From JAEUPI01 sp044222685 (GTDB taxonomy: Bacteria > Pseudomonadota > Gammaproteobacteria > Burkholderiales > Burkholderiaceae_C): a stretch of 57,622 nt of DNA. The DNA is taken from positions 1 to 57,622 of the forward strand of contig JBGAMU010000012.1 of assembly GCA_044222685.1 (NCBI GenBank). The letters run 5' to 3'. The notes under the pieces are model-generated. The model was not told where the DNA came from. It saw nothing but the letters and a program-made list of their open reading frames with translations, and did not search any database. Positions within the stretch are counted from its first letter, which is position 1, and the number at the start of each line of letters is the position of its first letter. Shown piece by piece: positions 1 through 8,011 of the stretch. Both the position numbers and the translations under genes were made by a program.

Positions 1-393
1 CAGCGAACCTTGCCGGTGAAACTGAGCGCGCTGCCCGAACACCCGCTGATCGTGCCCGAGCGCCACCAGGCGATCCGCCGCCTGCTCGAAACGCAGGCGG
101 TCCAGTCGGGCGTCAAGCTGCACATCGCGTGGGAGGTATCCAGCGTGCCGGCGATCATCGACCTGGTGTGTGCCGGCACCGGCAGCGCCGTGCTCAATGC
201 CAGCGCAGTGGCGGCATCGGGCCGCGAAAAGAGCCTCGTCGTGCGGCCGATCGTCGAGCCCGAGCTGACGACCGTGTTGTGCCTGGCGCAGTCAGCCTCC
301 AAGCCGCCGACGCCGCTGATGCGCCAGTCCGCCCAGTTGCTGGTCGAGCTGGTCAAGCGCCTGGTGCGCGGGCCGACCGCGCGGCGCGCGTGA
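1..393 (+). CDS. LysR-family transcriptional regulator, C-terminal part (5' truncated)
   Basis: The frame is open from the first base and ends at 393, giving about 130 residues of the effector-binding domain of a LysR-type regulator. Its start and DNA-binding helix-turn-helix lie outside the window. The segment PAIIDLVCAGTGSAVLNASA resembles the second periplasmic-binding-like lobe of LysR proteins that respond to aromatic compounds. The gene lies just upstream of, and in the same direction as, the protocatechuate meta-cleavage operon, so it is probably the pathway regulator, responding to an aromatic acid or ring-cleavage product. Family placement is fairly secure. The target operon is inferred from position only. 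LysR regulators are more often divergent from their target, and this one is co-directional. Confidence 0.75.
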   Translation, partial: QRTLPVKLSALPEHPLIVPERHQAIRRLLETQAVQSGVKLHIAWEVSSVPAIIDLVCAGTGSAVLNASAVAASGREKSLVVRPIVEPELTTVLCLAQSASKPPTPLMRQSAQLLVELVKRLVRGPTARRA

Positions 394-531
394 GCGCCGT
401 GCGTCATGCCGATCGCCAAGGGATCTTGCGCCCGGTCCATGCTCGAATCACATAGCAGCTAGTAGGGCGCCATCCTTGTCGGCATGGCGGGCCGGTGCGC
501 ACAATCGGTCGATTCACCGGGACGACGCACG

Positions 532-1557
532 ATGATCATCGACTGCCACGGCCACTACACCACCGCACCGAAGGCGCTGGAGACTTGGCGCAATGCCCAG
601 ATCGCCGGCATCCAGGACCCTTCGGCCAGGCCGAAGCCGGCCGACCTGAAGATCTCGGACGACGAGCTGCGCGAGAGCATCGAGGCCAACCAGCTCAAGC
701 TGATGAAGCAGCGTGGCTCTGACCTCACGATCTTCAGCCCGCGCGCGAGCTTCATGGCGCATCACATCGGTGACTTCGAGGTCTCGAGCACCTGGGCCGC
801 GATCTGCAACGAGCTCTGCTACCGGGTGTCGCGGCTCTTTCCGCAGCACTTCATCCCCGCCGCGATGCTGCCGCAGAGCCCGGGCGTCGACCCGAAGACC
901 TGCATTCTGGAACTGGTGAAGTGCGTCGAGCAATACGGCAACGTGGGCCTGAACCTCAACCCCGACCCCTCGGGCGGCCACTGGACGTCGCCGCCGCTGA
1001 CCGACCGCCACTGGTATCCGATCTACGAGAAGATGGTCGAGTACGACGTGCCGGCGATGATCCACGTCAGCACGAGCTGCAACGCGTGCTTCCACACCAC
1101 CGGTGCGCACTACATCAACGCCGACACGACGGCGGTGATGCAGCTGATCCAGGGTGACCTGTTCAAGGACTTCCCGACGCTGCGCTTCATCATCCCGCAC
1201 GGCGGCGGCGCCGCGCCGTACCACTGGGGCCGCTACCGCGGGCTGGCGCAGGAGCTGAAGAAGCCGCTGCTGGCCGATCACCTGCTCAACAACATCTACT
1301 TCGACACCTGCGTCTACCACCAGCCGGGCATCGACCTGCTGACGCGCGTGATCCCGGTGAAGAACGTGCTGTTCGCCAGCGAGATGATCGGCGCGGTACG
1401 CGGCATCGACCCCGAGACCGGTTTCAACTACGACGACACCAGGCGCTACATCGAAGCCGCCAGGCTCACGGTGGAAGAGCGCCACCAGATCTACGAAGGC
1501 AACGCGCGCCGCGTGTTCCCGCGTCTGGACGTGGCACTGAAGAAGAAGGGAGCCTGA
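532..1557 (+). CDS. ligJ: 4-oxalomesaconate hydratase (amidohydrolase family)
   Basis: LigJ hydrates 4-oxalomesaconate to 4-carboxy-4-hydroxy-2-oxoadipate in the cytosolic protocatechuate 4,5-cleavage pathway. The protein is 341 residues, the usual LigJ length. It opens with the metal motif DCHGHY (His6, His8), has His178 in MIHVSTSC and Glu284 in FASEMIG, which match the zinc ligands and catalytic residue positions I recall for characterised LigJ. The ATG at 532 is chosen because the product then starts directly with MIIDCHGH. An in-frame ATG at 484 would add 16 unrelated residues. It is the first gene of the operon, 3 bp ahead of ligK. The preceding 138 bp carry no operator I can recognise. 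Confidence 0.93.
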   Translation: MIIDCHGHYTTAPKALETWRNAQIAGIQDPSARPKPADLKISDDELRESIEANQLKLMKQRGSDLTIFSPRASFMAHHIGDFEVSSTWAAICNELCYRVSRLFPQHFIPAAMLPQSPGVDPKTCILELVKCVEQYGNVGLNLNPDPSGGHWTSPPLTDRHWYPIYEKMVEYDVPAMIHVSTSCNACFHTTGAHYINADTTAVMQLIQGDLFKDFPTLRFIIPHGGGAAPYHWGRYRGLAQELKKPLLADHLLNNIYFDTCVYHQPGIDLLTRVIPVKNVLFASEMIGAVRGIDPETGFNYDDTRRYIEAARLTVEERHQIYEGNARRVFPRLDVALKKKGA

Positions 1558-1560
1558 ACC

Positions 1561-2244
1561 ATGTACGAACTCGGCATCGTCAAGCGCAACATCCTTCGGG
1601 CCGACCGCGCCGCCGTCGACCGTCTGGCCGCCTTCGGCGTGGCCACCGTGCACGAGGCGATGGGCCGCGTCGGTCTGCTGCAGCCCACCATGCGGCCGAT
1701 CTACCCCGGCGCGCAGATCAGCGGCACGGCCGTCACCGTGCTGCTGCAGCCGGGCGACAACTGGATGCTGCATGTGGCGGCCGAGCAGATCCAGCCAGGC
1801 GACATCGTGGTGGCGGCCTGCACGGCGGAGAACACCGACGGCTTCTTCGGCGACCTGCTGGCCACCAGCTTTCGCGCGCGCGGCGCGCTCGGCCTGGTGA
1901 TCGACGCCGGCGTGCGCGACGTCAAGGTGCTCACCGAGATGCGCTTCCCGGTCTGGAGCAAGGCCATCAGCGCCAAGGGCACGGTCAAGGCCACGCTCGG
2001 TTCGGTGAACATTCCGCTGGTGTGTGCCGGCGCGCTGGTGCATGCGGGCGACGCCATCGTCGCCGACGACGACGGCGTGGTGGTGGTGCCGGCGGCCATG
2101 GTGGGCAAGGTAGCCGACGCGGCCGCGGCGCGCGAAGCCAACGAAGGCGACAAGCGCGCCAAGTTGGCCGACGGCGTGCTGGGCCTGGACATGTACAAGA
2201 TGCGTGAACCGCTGGCCAAGGCCGGGTTGCGCTACGTCGACTGA
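1561..2244 (+). CDS. ligK: 4-carboxy-4-hydroxy-2-oxoadipate aldolase (RraA-like fold)
   Basis: This class II, metal-dependent aldolase splits 4-carboxy-4-hydroxy-2-oxoadipate into pyruvate and oxaloacetate, the last step of protocatechuate meta-cleavage, and it can also act on 4-hydroxy-4-methyl-2-oxoglutarate. The 227-residue protein has the RraA/HMG-CHA aldolase signature: GDLLATSFRARGALGLVIDA followed by Arg119-Asp120, the pair that binds substrate and metal in this family. The C-terminal half has the typical DDDGVVVVP stretch. A purine-rich ribosome site (AGAAGAAGGGAG) at the end of ligJ precedes its ATG. It is translationally close to ligJ (3 bp) and the next gene begins 14 bp downstream. 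Confidence 0.93.
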   Translation: MYELGIVKRNILRADRAAVDRLAAFGVATVHEAMGRVGLLQPTMRPIYPGAQISGTAVTVLLQPGDNWMLHVAAEQIQPGDIVVAACTAENTDGFFGDLLATSFRARGALGLVIDAGVRDVKVLTEMRFPVWSKAISAKGTVKATLGSVNIPLVCAGALVHAGDAIVADDDGVVVVPAAMVGKVADAAAAREANEGDKRAKLADGVLGLDMYKMREPLAKAGLRYVD

Positions 2245-2258
2245 AGCGCCGGACCCGC

Positions 2259-3158
2259 ATGCGCATCGCATTGATCGGTTACGGCGAGGTCGGCCGCATC
2301 CTGGCCGAGGACCTGATGCCGCAGGGGCACACGATCGCCGCTTACGACATCAAGCTGGCAGGCGCGTCGGCCCAGCCGCTGCTCGACCATGCCAGCCGAG
2401 TCGGCGTGCGGCTGGCCGACAGCCACGCCACCGCGGCGCAGGGCGCCGGGCTCGTGATCTCCGCGGTGACCGCCAGCCAGGCCGTGCCGGTAGCACAGGC
2501 CTGTGCGCCAGGGCTGGCGAAAGGCGCGTTCTTCCTCGACTTCAACTCGGCGTCGCCTGGCGCCAAGACCCGTGCCGCGGCGGTCACCAGCGCCGCCGGA
2601 GCGCGCTACGTCGAGGGCGCCGTGATGACCTCGGTGCCACCGTACCGCATCAAGGTGCCGCTGCTGCTGGGTGGGCCTGACGCCGCGTCGCTCGAACCGG
2701 TGCTCAACAACCTGGGCTTCGTCGCACGGGTGGCCAGCACCCGGCTCGGTGTGGCGAGTGCGACCAAGATGTGTCGCAGCGTGATGATCAAGGGGCTCGA
2801 GGCGATGGTCATCGAGAGCTTCACGACGGCGCGGCACTATGGCGTCGAGGACGCCGTGATCGCGTCGCTCCAGGAGACGTTCCCGGCCATCGACTGGGAG
2901 AAGCAGGGCGCCTACTTCTTCCAGCGTGTCATCGAACACGGCCGCCGCCGCAGCGAAGAGGTGCGCGAGGTCGCCGAGACCGTGCGCGAGGCCGGCCTGG
3001 AGCCCTGGAGCGCGGCCGGCACCGCCGAGCGCCAGGCCTGGATGGCCGATCTCGCCGACGAGGGCCTGTTCGGCGCGCGCGGCAGCCCCGGTTTCGCACG
3101 CAGCGCCGACTGGCGCACCGAGGCCGACCGCATCCTCCAGCACTTGAAGAAAGACTGA
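2259..3158 (+). CDS. NAD(P)-binding 6-phosphogluconate-dehydrogenase-like protein with DUF1932 C-terminus
   Basis: The protein is 299 residues. Residues 1-30 (MRIALIGYGEVGRILAEDL) form a Rossmann GxGxxG nucleotide-binding motif of the beta-hydroxyacid dehydrogenase class. The C-terminal half, with KMCRSVMIKGLEAMVIE near residues 170-190, matches the DUF1932 helical domain with its conserved catalytic-type lysine. No step of the textbook protocatechuate 4,5-pathway needs such an enzyme. Its place between ligK and ligI, with gaps of 14 and 2 bp, says that it is co-expressed with the pathway. It could reduce or oxidise a side product such as an oxo-dicarboxylate. The substrate is not known from sequence. 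The fold assignment is good, the role is inference. Confidence 0.8.
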   Translation: MRIALIGYGEVGRILAEDLMPQGHTIAAYDIKLAGASAQPLLDHASRVGVRLADSHATAAQGAGLVISAVTASQAVPVAQACAPGLAKGAFFLDFNSASPGAKTRAAAVTSAAGARYVEGAVMTSVPPYRIKVPLLLGGPDAASLEPVLNNLGFVARVASTRLGVASATKMCRSVMIKGLEAMVIESFTTARHYGVEDAVIASLQETFPAIDWEKQGAYFFQRVIEHGRRRSEEVREVAETVREAGLEPWSAAGTAERQAWMADLADEGLFGARGSPGFARSADWRTEADRILQHLKKD

Positions 3159-3160
3159 CC

Positions 3161-4078
3161 ATGGCTTTCGAGAAGACCAAGGGCTGGCTCGACTGGTACG
3201 CCGGCCCCAGCAAGCCGCAGTTCAAGCTGCCAGCCGGCGCGGTGGACGCGCACTGCCATGTGTTCGGTCCCGGCGAGGAGTTTCCCTTCGCACCCGAACG
3301 CAAGTACACGCCGTGCGATGCCAGCAAGGCCCAGCTGTTCGCCTTGCGCGACCATCTCGGCTTCGCGCGCAACGTGATCGTGCAGGCCACCTGCCACGGT
3401 GCCGACAACCGTGCGATGGCCGATGCCTGCCGGTCCAGCGCCGGCAAGGCGCGTGGCGTGGCCACCGTCAAGCGCAGCGTCAGCGATGCCGAGCTGCAGC
3501 AGCTGCACGACGCCGGCGTGCGCGGCGTGCGCTTCAATTTCGTCAAGCGGCTGGTCGACTTCACGCCGAAGGACGAACTGATGGAGATCGCCGGGCGCAT
3601 CAAGTCGCTCGGCTGGCACGTGGTGATCTACTTCGAGTCGGTCGATCTACCCGAGCTGTGGGACTTCTTCACCGCCTTGCCGACCACCGTGGTGGTCGAC
3701 CACATGGGCCGACCCGATGTCAGCAAGCCCATCGACGGGCCGGAGTTCGCGTTGTTCCTGAAGTTCATGCGCCAGCACGCCAATGTCTGGAGCAAGGTGA
3801 GCTGCCCCGAGCGGCTCAGTGTCGCCGGCCCGCCGGCCCTGAACGGCGAGCGCATTGCCTATCGCGACGTGGTGCCATTCGCGCGTCGCGTGGTCGAGGC
3901 GTTTCCCGACCGCGTGTTGTGGGGCACCGACTGGCCGCACCCGAACCTGAAGGACCACATGCCCGATGACGGGCTGCTGGTCGATTTCATCCCGCACATC
4001 GCGGTGACGGCCGAATTGCAGCGCAAGCTGCTGGTCGACAACCCGATGCGCCTGTACTGGCCCGAGGAGACACGATGA
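3161..4078 (+). CDS. ligI: 2-pyrone-4,6-dicarboxylate hydrolase
   Basis: LigI opens the lactone 2-pyrone-4,6-dicarboxylate to 4-oxalomesaconate. The 305-residue protein is an amidohydrolase-fold TIM barrel: VDAHCHVFGPG near residue 30, VRGVRFNFV in the middle, VVDHMGRPD near residue 180 and LWGTDWPHPN with Asp257, the likely general base. This family works without a bound metal, which fits the DAHCHVF variant of the HxH motif. The ATG at 3161 lies 2 bp after the previous stop and gives the usual length. An upstream open frame is just read-through of another frame. The stop overlaps the start of the esterase gene (ATGA), indicating translational coupling. Confidence 0.94.
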   Translation: MAFEKTKGWLDWYAGPSKPQFKLPAGAVDAHCHVFGPGEEFPFAPERKYTPCDASKAQLFALRDHLGFARNVIVQATCHGADNRAMADACRSSAGKARGVATVKRSVSDAELQQLHDAGVRGVRFNFVKRLVDFTPKDELMEIAGRIKSLGWHVVIYFESVDLPELWDFFTALPTTVVVDHMGRPDVSKPIDGPEFALFLKFMRQHANVWSKVSCPERLSVAGPPALNGERIAYRDVVPFARRVVEAFPDRVLWGTDWPHPNLKDHMPDDGLLVDFIPHIAVTAELQRKLLVDNPMRLYWPEETR

Positions 4079-5739
4079 AGAACAAGATGGCCCGTGCGCT
4101 GTCGGCGGCGTCGGCCGCGGGTGCGGTGGTCCTGGCCGGTTGCGCATCGTCGACCGGCGTGCTGACGGGCGGCGACGCCAAGGCAGGTTGCGCGGCACTC
4201 GCCGGCGCGCGTTTCGGCGCGGCCAGTGTCGAGTCGTCGACCTGGACGGCGGCTTCCGGCATCAGCGTGGCCGAGCGCGGGCCCACGCCCGCCGCCACGA
4301 TCACGCCGGCCACGCCCGACTACTGCAAGGTGCTCGGCGCGATCGCGCCGGTCGATCCGAAGGCGCCATCGATCAAGTTCCAGGTCAACCTGCCCGCGGC
4401 CTGGAACGGGCGCAGCGTGCAGTACGGCGGCGGTGGCTTCAACGGCGTGCTGATCTCCGGGCTCGGCCTGGTGCCGGCGGCGCCCTATGACCGGCCGGCA
4501 CCGCTGGCGCAGGGCTTCGTCACGGTCGGCACCGACTCGGGCCACCAGAACCAGCCGAACCAGCCGCCGCAGACCTTCGCCCTCAACGACGAGGCGCTGC
4601 TCAACTTCGCGCACGCGTCGTACAAGAAGGTGCGCGACGTGTCGGTTGAGCTGATGAAACGCGCCTACGGCAAGGCGCCGACCAAGCTGTACTTCGTCGG
4701 CAGCAGCGAAGGCGGGCGCGAAGGCCTGACGATGGCGCAGCGTTATCCCGAGGCGTTCGACGGCATCTTCAGCCGCGTGCCGGTGATCCACTGGACCGGA
4801 CTGCAGCATGCCGGGCTGCGTGATGGGCTGGCGCTGGTGGGCGACGGCTGGATTCCGCCTGCCAAGGTGAAGCTGGTGCACGACGCCGTGCTGGCGGCCT
4901 GCGACGCGGCCGACGGCGCCGCGGACGGCATCGTCAGCGATCCCGTCGGTTGCCGCAAACGCTTCGACGTGACGCGGCTGCGCTGCACGGCGGCACCGGC
5001 AGACAACTGTCTCAACGAGGCGCAGGTACGTGCGGTGCAGACACTGCACGCCGACCTGCCGATGCCGGTCGAACTCGCCAATGGCCTGCGCAGCTACCCC
5101 GGCCGCGGCCCGAGCGGCGAGGCGCTGGCGGCCGCCGGCCCCACCGGAGGCTGGATGGCCTGGTGGACCGGCGCCTCGGCGCCCGCCTTTCCGCCGCGAC
5201 CCGACAACGGCATCGCCTGGTTCTACGGCGGCGGCGCGATCCAGTACTTCTACGCCAGGGATCCCAACGCCGATCTGCGGACCTACAAGCCGGAGAACCA
5301 TGCCGCGCGTGTACGCGAGGTGTCGGCGCTGATGGATTCGACGAACCCTGATCTGTCGGCCTTCCATGCGCGCGGCGGCAAGCTGATCGTGCTGGAGAAC
5401 CTGGGCGACTATGCGCAGAGTCCATATGCAGGCATCGCCTACGTCGAGTCCGTCAAGGCCCGACTCGGCCGCGACAGAACGGCCGACTTCCTGCGCCTGT
5501 ACACGGCGCCGGGCGTCGACCACGTCGGCACCGGCGCGCCAGCGAATGCGGACTTCCTGGGAGCGCTGGTGGCATGGGCCGAGAACGGCCGTGCCCCTGC
5601 GGGCCTGACGCTGCTGGAGCAGAGCGCCAAGCCGCCGTTCACCACGCAACGCACCCGACCGCTGTGCGAATGGCCCCAGTGGCCGCGCTTCAAGGGCGGC
5701 GATGCCAACATGGCGAGCAGTTTCGAATGCACCAACTGA
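4075..5739 (+). CDS. Tannase/feruloyl esterase-like alpha/beta hydrolase, lipoprotein
   Basis: A 554-residue protein with an N-terminal signal ending in a lipobox (VVLAGCAS), so it is probably a lipoprotein outside the cytoplasm. The tannase/feruloyl esterase family hydrolyses galloyl or hydroxycinnamoyl esters. Visible family marks are YFVGSSEGGRE with nucleophile Ser211, the calcium-loop-like CDAADGAADGIVSDP, Asp445 in ENLGDY, and His483 in GVDHVGTG. In characterised members the residues next to Ser and His are paired cysteines (the CS-D-HC motif). Here they are Ser210 and Val484, so the usual active-site disulfide is missing. Position inside the lig operon suggests that it releases gallate, protocatechuate or a methylated relative from plant esters. 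The exact substrate is inference. Confidence 0.82.
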   Translation: MKNKMARALSAASAAGAVVLAGCASSTGVLTGGDAKAGCAALAGARFGAASVESSTWTAASGISVAERGPTPAATITPATPDYCKVLGAIAPVDPKAPSIKFQVNLPAAWNGRSVQYGGGGFNGVLISGLGLVPAAPYDRPAPLAQGFVTVGTDSGHQNQPNQPPQTFALNDEALLNFAHASYKKVRDVSVELMKRAYGKAPTKLYFVGSSEGGREGLTMAQRYPEAFDGIFSRVPVIHWTGLQHAGLRDGLALVGDGWIPPAKVKLVHDAVLAACDAADGAADGIVSDPVGCRKRFDVTRLRCTAAPADNCLNEAQVRAVQTLHADLPMPVELANGLRSYPGRGPSGEALAAAGPTGGWMAWWTGASAPAFPPRPDNGIAWFYGGGAIQYFYARDPNADLRTYKPENHAARVREVSALMDSTNPDLSAFHARGGKLIVLENLGDYAQSPYAGIAYVESVKARLGRDRTADFLRLYTAPGVDHVGTGAPANADFLGALVAWAENGRAPAGLTLLEQSAKPPFTTQRTRPLCEWPQWPRFKGGDANMASSFECTN

Positions 5740-5755
5740 ACGCGAGGCCGACCCG

Positions 5756-6196
5756 ATGGCTCTGGTGAAACCCTATCTCGACGTGCCCGGCACGACCATC
5801 TTCGACGCCGAGCAGTCGCGCAAGGGCTACTGGCTCAATCAGTTCTGCATGAGCCTGATGAAGGCCGACAACCGCGCGCGCTTCAAGGCGAACGAACGCG
5901 CCTACCTCGACGAGTGGGCAATGACCGAGGAGCAGAAGCTGGCGGTGCTGGCGCGCGACCTCAACCGCTGCATCGCGCTCGGCGGCAACATCTATTTCCT
6001 GGCCAAGATCGGCGCCACCGACGGCAAGAGCTTCCAGCAGATGGCCGGCAGCATGACCGGCATGAGCGAAGAGGAATACCGCGACATGATGGTCAAGGGC
6101 GGGCGCAGCGCCGACGGCAACCGCGTGGTAGGCGAGGGTGGCGATGCGCAGGCGCACCGCCAACCGCAGGGCCGCGCCGGCCAGGGGGCGCGTTGA
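5756..6196 (+). CDS. ligA: Protocatechuate 4,5-dioxygenase alpha subunit
   Basis: This is the small subunit of the class III extradiol enzyme that opens protocatechuate between C4 and C5. The 146 residues carry the LigA pattern: PGTTIFDAEQSRKGYWLNQF at the start, FKANERAYLDEW and GGNIYFLAKIGATDGKSFQQ in the middle, then MTGMSEEEYRDMM. The start at 5756 has no strong ribosome site but puts the LigA homology at residue 1. A frame extension back to 5702 overlaps the preceding gene. It is followed after 2 bp by ligB, as expected for an obligate heterodimer. The tail, rich in Gln and Arg, is less conserved. Confidence 0.93.
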   Translation: MALVKPYLDVPGTTIFDAEQSRKGYWLNQFCMSLMKADNRARFKANERAYLDEWAMTEEQKLAVLARDLNRCIALGGNIYFLAKIGATDGKSFQQMAGSMTGMSEEEYRDMMVKGGRSADGNRVVGEGGDAQAHRQPQGRAGQGAR

Positions 6197-6198
6197 CC

Positions 6199-7062
6199 AT
6201 GGCCCGCATCAGCGCCTCGGTGTACACATCGCACGTGCCGGCCATCGGCGCTGCGCTCGATCTCGGCAAGACACGCGAGCCGTACTGGCAACCGGTGTTC
6301 GCCGGGTACGACTTCTCGAAGCAGTGGATCCAAGCGAACCGGCCCGACGTGGTGTTCCTCGTCTACAACGACCATGCCACCGCGTTCAGCCTGGAGATGA
6401 TCCCGACCTTCGCGATCGGCACCGCCGCCGAGTACGCACCGGCCGACGAAGGCTGGGGGCCGCGGCCGGTGCCCAAGGTGATCGGACATCCGGAGTTGGC
6501 GTCGCACATCGCGCAGAGCGTGATCCAGGACGACTTCGACCTCACCATCGTCAACAAGATGGACGTCGACCACGGCCTCACCGTGCCGCTGTCGCTGCTG
6601 TTCGGCGCACTCGATCCGAAGACGCAGGCCTGGCCGTGCCGGGTGATCCCGTTCGCCGTCAACGTGGTGCAGTACCCGGTGCCGTCGGGCCGGCGCTGCT
6701 TCGCGCTCGGGCAGGCCATCCGCAAGGCGATCGAGTCGTTCGACGAACCGCTCAATGTGCAGATCTGGGGCACCGGCGGCATGAGCCACCAGCTGCAGGG
6801 TCCGCGTGCCGGGCTGATCAACCGCGAATGGGACAACCGCTTCCTCGACCGTCTGATCGACGAACCCGCGGCGCTGGCACAGTTGCCGCACATCGACTAC
6901 GTGCGCGAGGCCGGCAGCGAGGGCATCGAGCTGGTGATGTGGTTGATCGCGCGCGGCGCGATGGCCGACGTGGCCGGCGGCGCCAAGCCCGAGGTCGTGC
7001 ATCGCTTCTATCACGTGCCCGCAAGCAACACCGCCGTGGGCCATCTCATCCTGGAGAACTGA
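6199..7062 (+). CDS. ligB: Protocatechuate 4,5-dioxygenase beta (catalytic) subunit
   Basis: LigB binds Fe(II) and inserts both oxygen atoms into protocatechuate to give 4-carboxy-2-hydroxymuconate-6-semialdehyde. The 287-residue sequence has all expected active-site residues: His12 (YTSHVPAIG), His59 (VYNDHATAF) and Glu244 (GIELVMWL) as iron ligands, and His197 (GGMSHQLQG) as catalytic base. Length and spacing match characterised LigB. It sits between ligA (2 bp) and ligC (1 bp) and is surely translated with them. A second, different LigAB pair occurs at 9058-10258 in the same operon. Confidence 0.95.
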   Translation: MARISASVYTSHVPAIGAALDLGKTREPYWQPVFAGYDFSKQWIQANRPDVVFLVYNDHATAFSLEMIPTFAIGTAAEYAPADEGWGPRPVPKVIGHPELASHIAQSVIQDDFDLTIVNKMDVDHGLTVPLSLLFGALDPKTQAWPCRVIPFAVNVVQYPVPSGRRCFALGQAIRKAIESFDEPLNVQIWGTGGMSHQLQGPRAGLINREWDNRFLDRLIDEPAALAQLPHIDYVREAGSEGIELVMWLIARGAMADVAGGAKPEVVHRFYHVPASNTAVGHLILEN

Positions 7063-7063
7063 C

Positions 7064-8011
7064 GTGACCATCCACGTAGCCCTGGCCGGCGCCGGTGCCT
7101 TCGGCATCAAGCATCTCGACGCCATCAAGCTGATCCCGGACGTCAAGGTGATCTCGGTGATCAGCCGCGAACTGGCCAAGACCCAGGAGGTGGCCGACAA
7201 ATACGGCATCGCGCATGTCGCCACCGATCTGGCCGAAAGCCTGAAGATCAAGCAGGTCGATGCCGTCATCCTGTGCACGCCGACCCAGATGCACGCCGAG
7301 CAGACACTCGCCTGCCTGCAGGCCGGCAAGCACGTGCAGGTGGAGATCCCGCTGTGCGACGCGCTGAAGGACGGGCAGGCCGTGGTGGCCGCCGCCAAGG
7401 GCTCGGGCAAGGTGGCGATGTGCGGCCACACGCGGCGCTTCAATCCCAGCCACCAATGGGTGCGCAAGCGCATCGTCGCCGGCGAGTTCAACATCCAGCA
7501 GATGGACGTGCAAACGTACTTCTTCCGCCGCACGAACATGAACGCACTCGGTCAGCCGCGCAGCTGGACCGACCACCTGCTCTGGCACCACGCGGCCCAC
7601 ACGGTGGACCTGTTCGCCTACCAGGCCCGTTCGCCCATCGTGACGGCCAACGCCGTGCAGGGGCCGATCCACCCGCACCTGGGCATCGCGATGGACATGA
7701 GCATCCAGCTCAAGGCCGCGAACGGCGCGATCTGCACGCTGAGCCTCAGCTTCAACAACGAGGGGCCGCTGGGCACCTTCTTCCGCTACATCGGCGACAC
7801 CGGCACGTACATCGCGCGCTACGACGACCTCTTCAACGGCAAGGACGAGAAGATCGACGTGTCGAAGGTCGACGTGTCGATGAACGGCATCGAGTTGCAG
7901 GACCGCGAGTTCTTCGCGGCCATCCGCGAGGGCCGCGAGCCCAACGCCAGTGTGGCGCAGGTGCTGCCGTGCTACGAGGTGCTGCACCAGCTGGAGCAGC
8001 AGCTGGCATGA
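7064..8011 (+). CDS. ligC: 4-carboxy-2-hydroxymuconate-6-semialdehyde dehydrogenase
   Basis: LigC oxidises the (cyclic hemiacetal) ring-fission product to 2-pyrone-4,6-dicarboxylate with NADP. The 315-residue protein is a Gfo/Idh/MocA oxidoreductase: Rossmann motif VALAGAGAFGIKHLDAI at residues 5-21, the EIPLCDAL segment in place of the usual EKP motif, and an alpha/beta C-terminal domain containing WTDHLLWHHAAHTVDLF. The start is GTG at 7064, one base after the ligB stop. An ATG start is not available nearby. The stop overlaps the ATG of the aldo-keto reductase gene. Confidence 0.93.
   Translation: MTIHVALAGAGAFGIKHLDAIKLIPDVKVISVISRELAKTQEVADKYGIAHVATDLAESLKIKQVDAVILCTPTQMHAEQTLACLQAGKHVQVEIPLCDALKDGQAVVAAAKGSGKVAMCGHTRRFNPSHQWVRKRIVAGEFNIQQMDVQTYFFRRTNMNALGQPRSWTDHLLWHHAAHTVDLFAYQARSPIVTANAVQGPIHPHLGIAMDMSIQLKAANGAICTLSLSFNNEGPLGTFFRYIGDTGTYIARYDDLFNGKDEKIDVSKVDVSMNGIELQDREFFAAIREGREPNASVAQVLPCYEVLHQLEQQLA

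Noticed and set aside
394..531. LysR operator between the regulator and ligJ
   Set aside because: I looked for a T-N11-A dyad with interrupted symmetry and found nothing better than background. No other feature is seen in this gap.
514..2271. Long minus-strand open frame opposite ligJ and ligK
   Set aside because: Low-complexity His/Arg/Val-rich translation with no recognisable domain. ligJ and ligK on the plus strand carry catalytic residues at exact positions.
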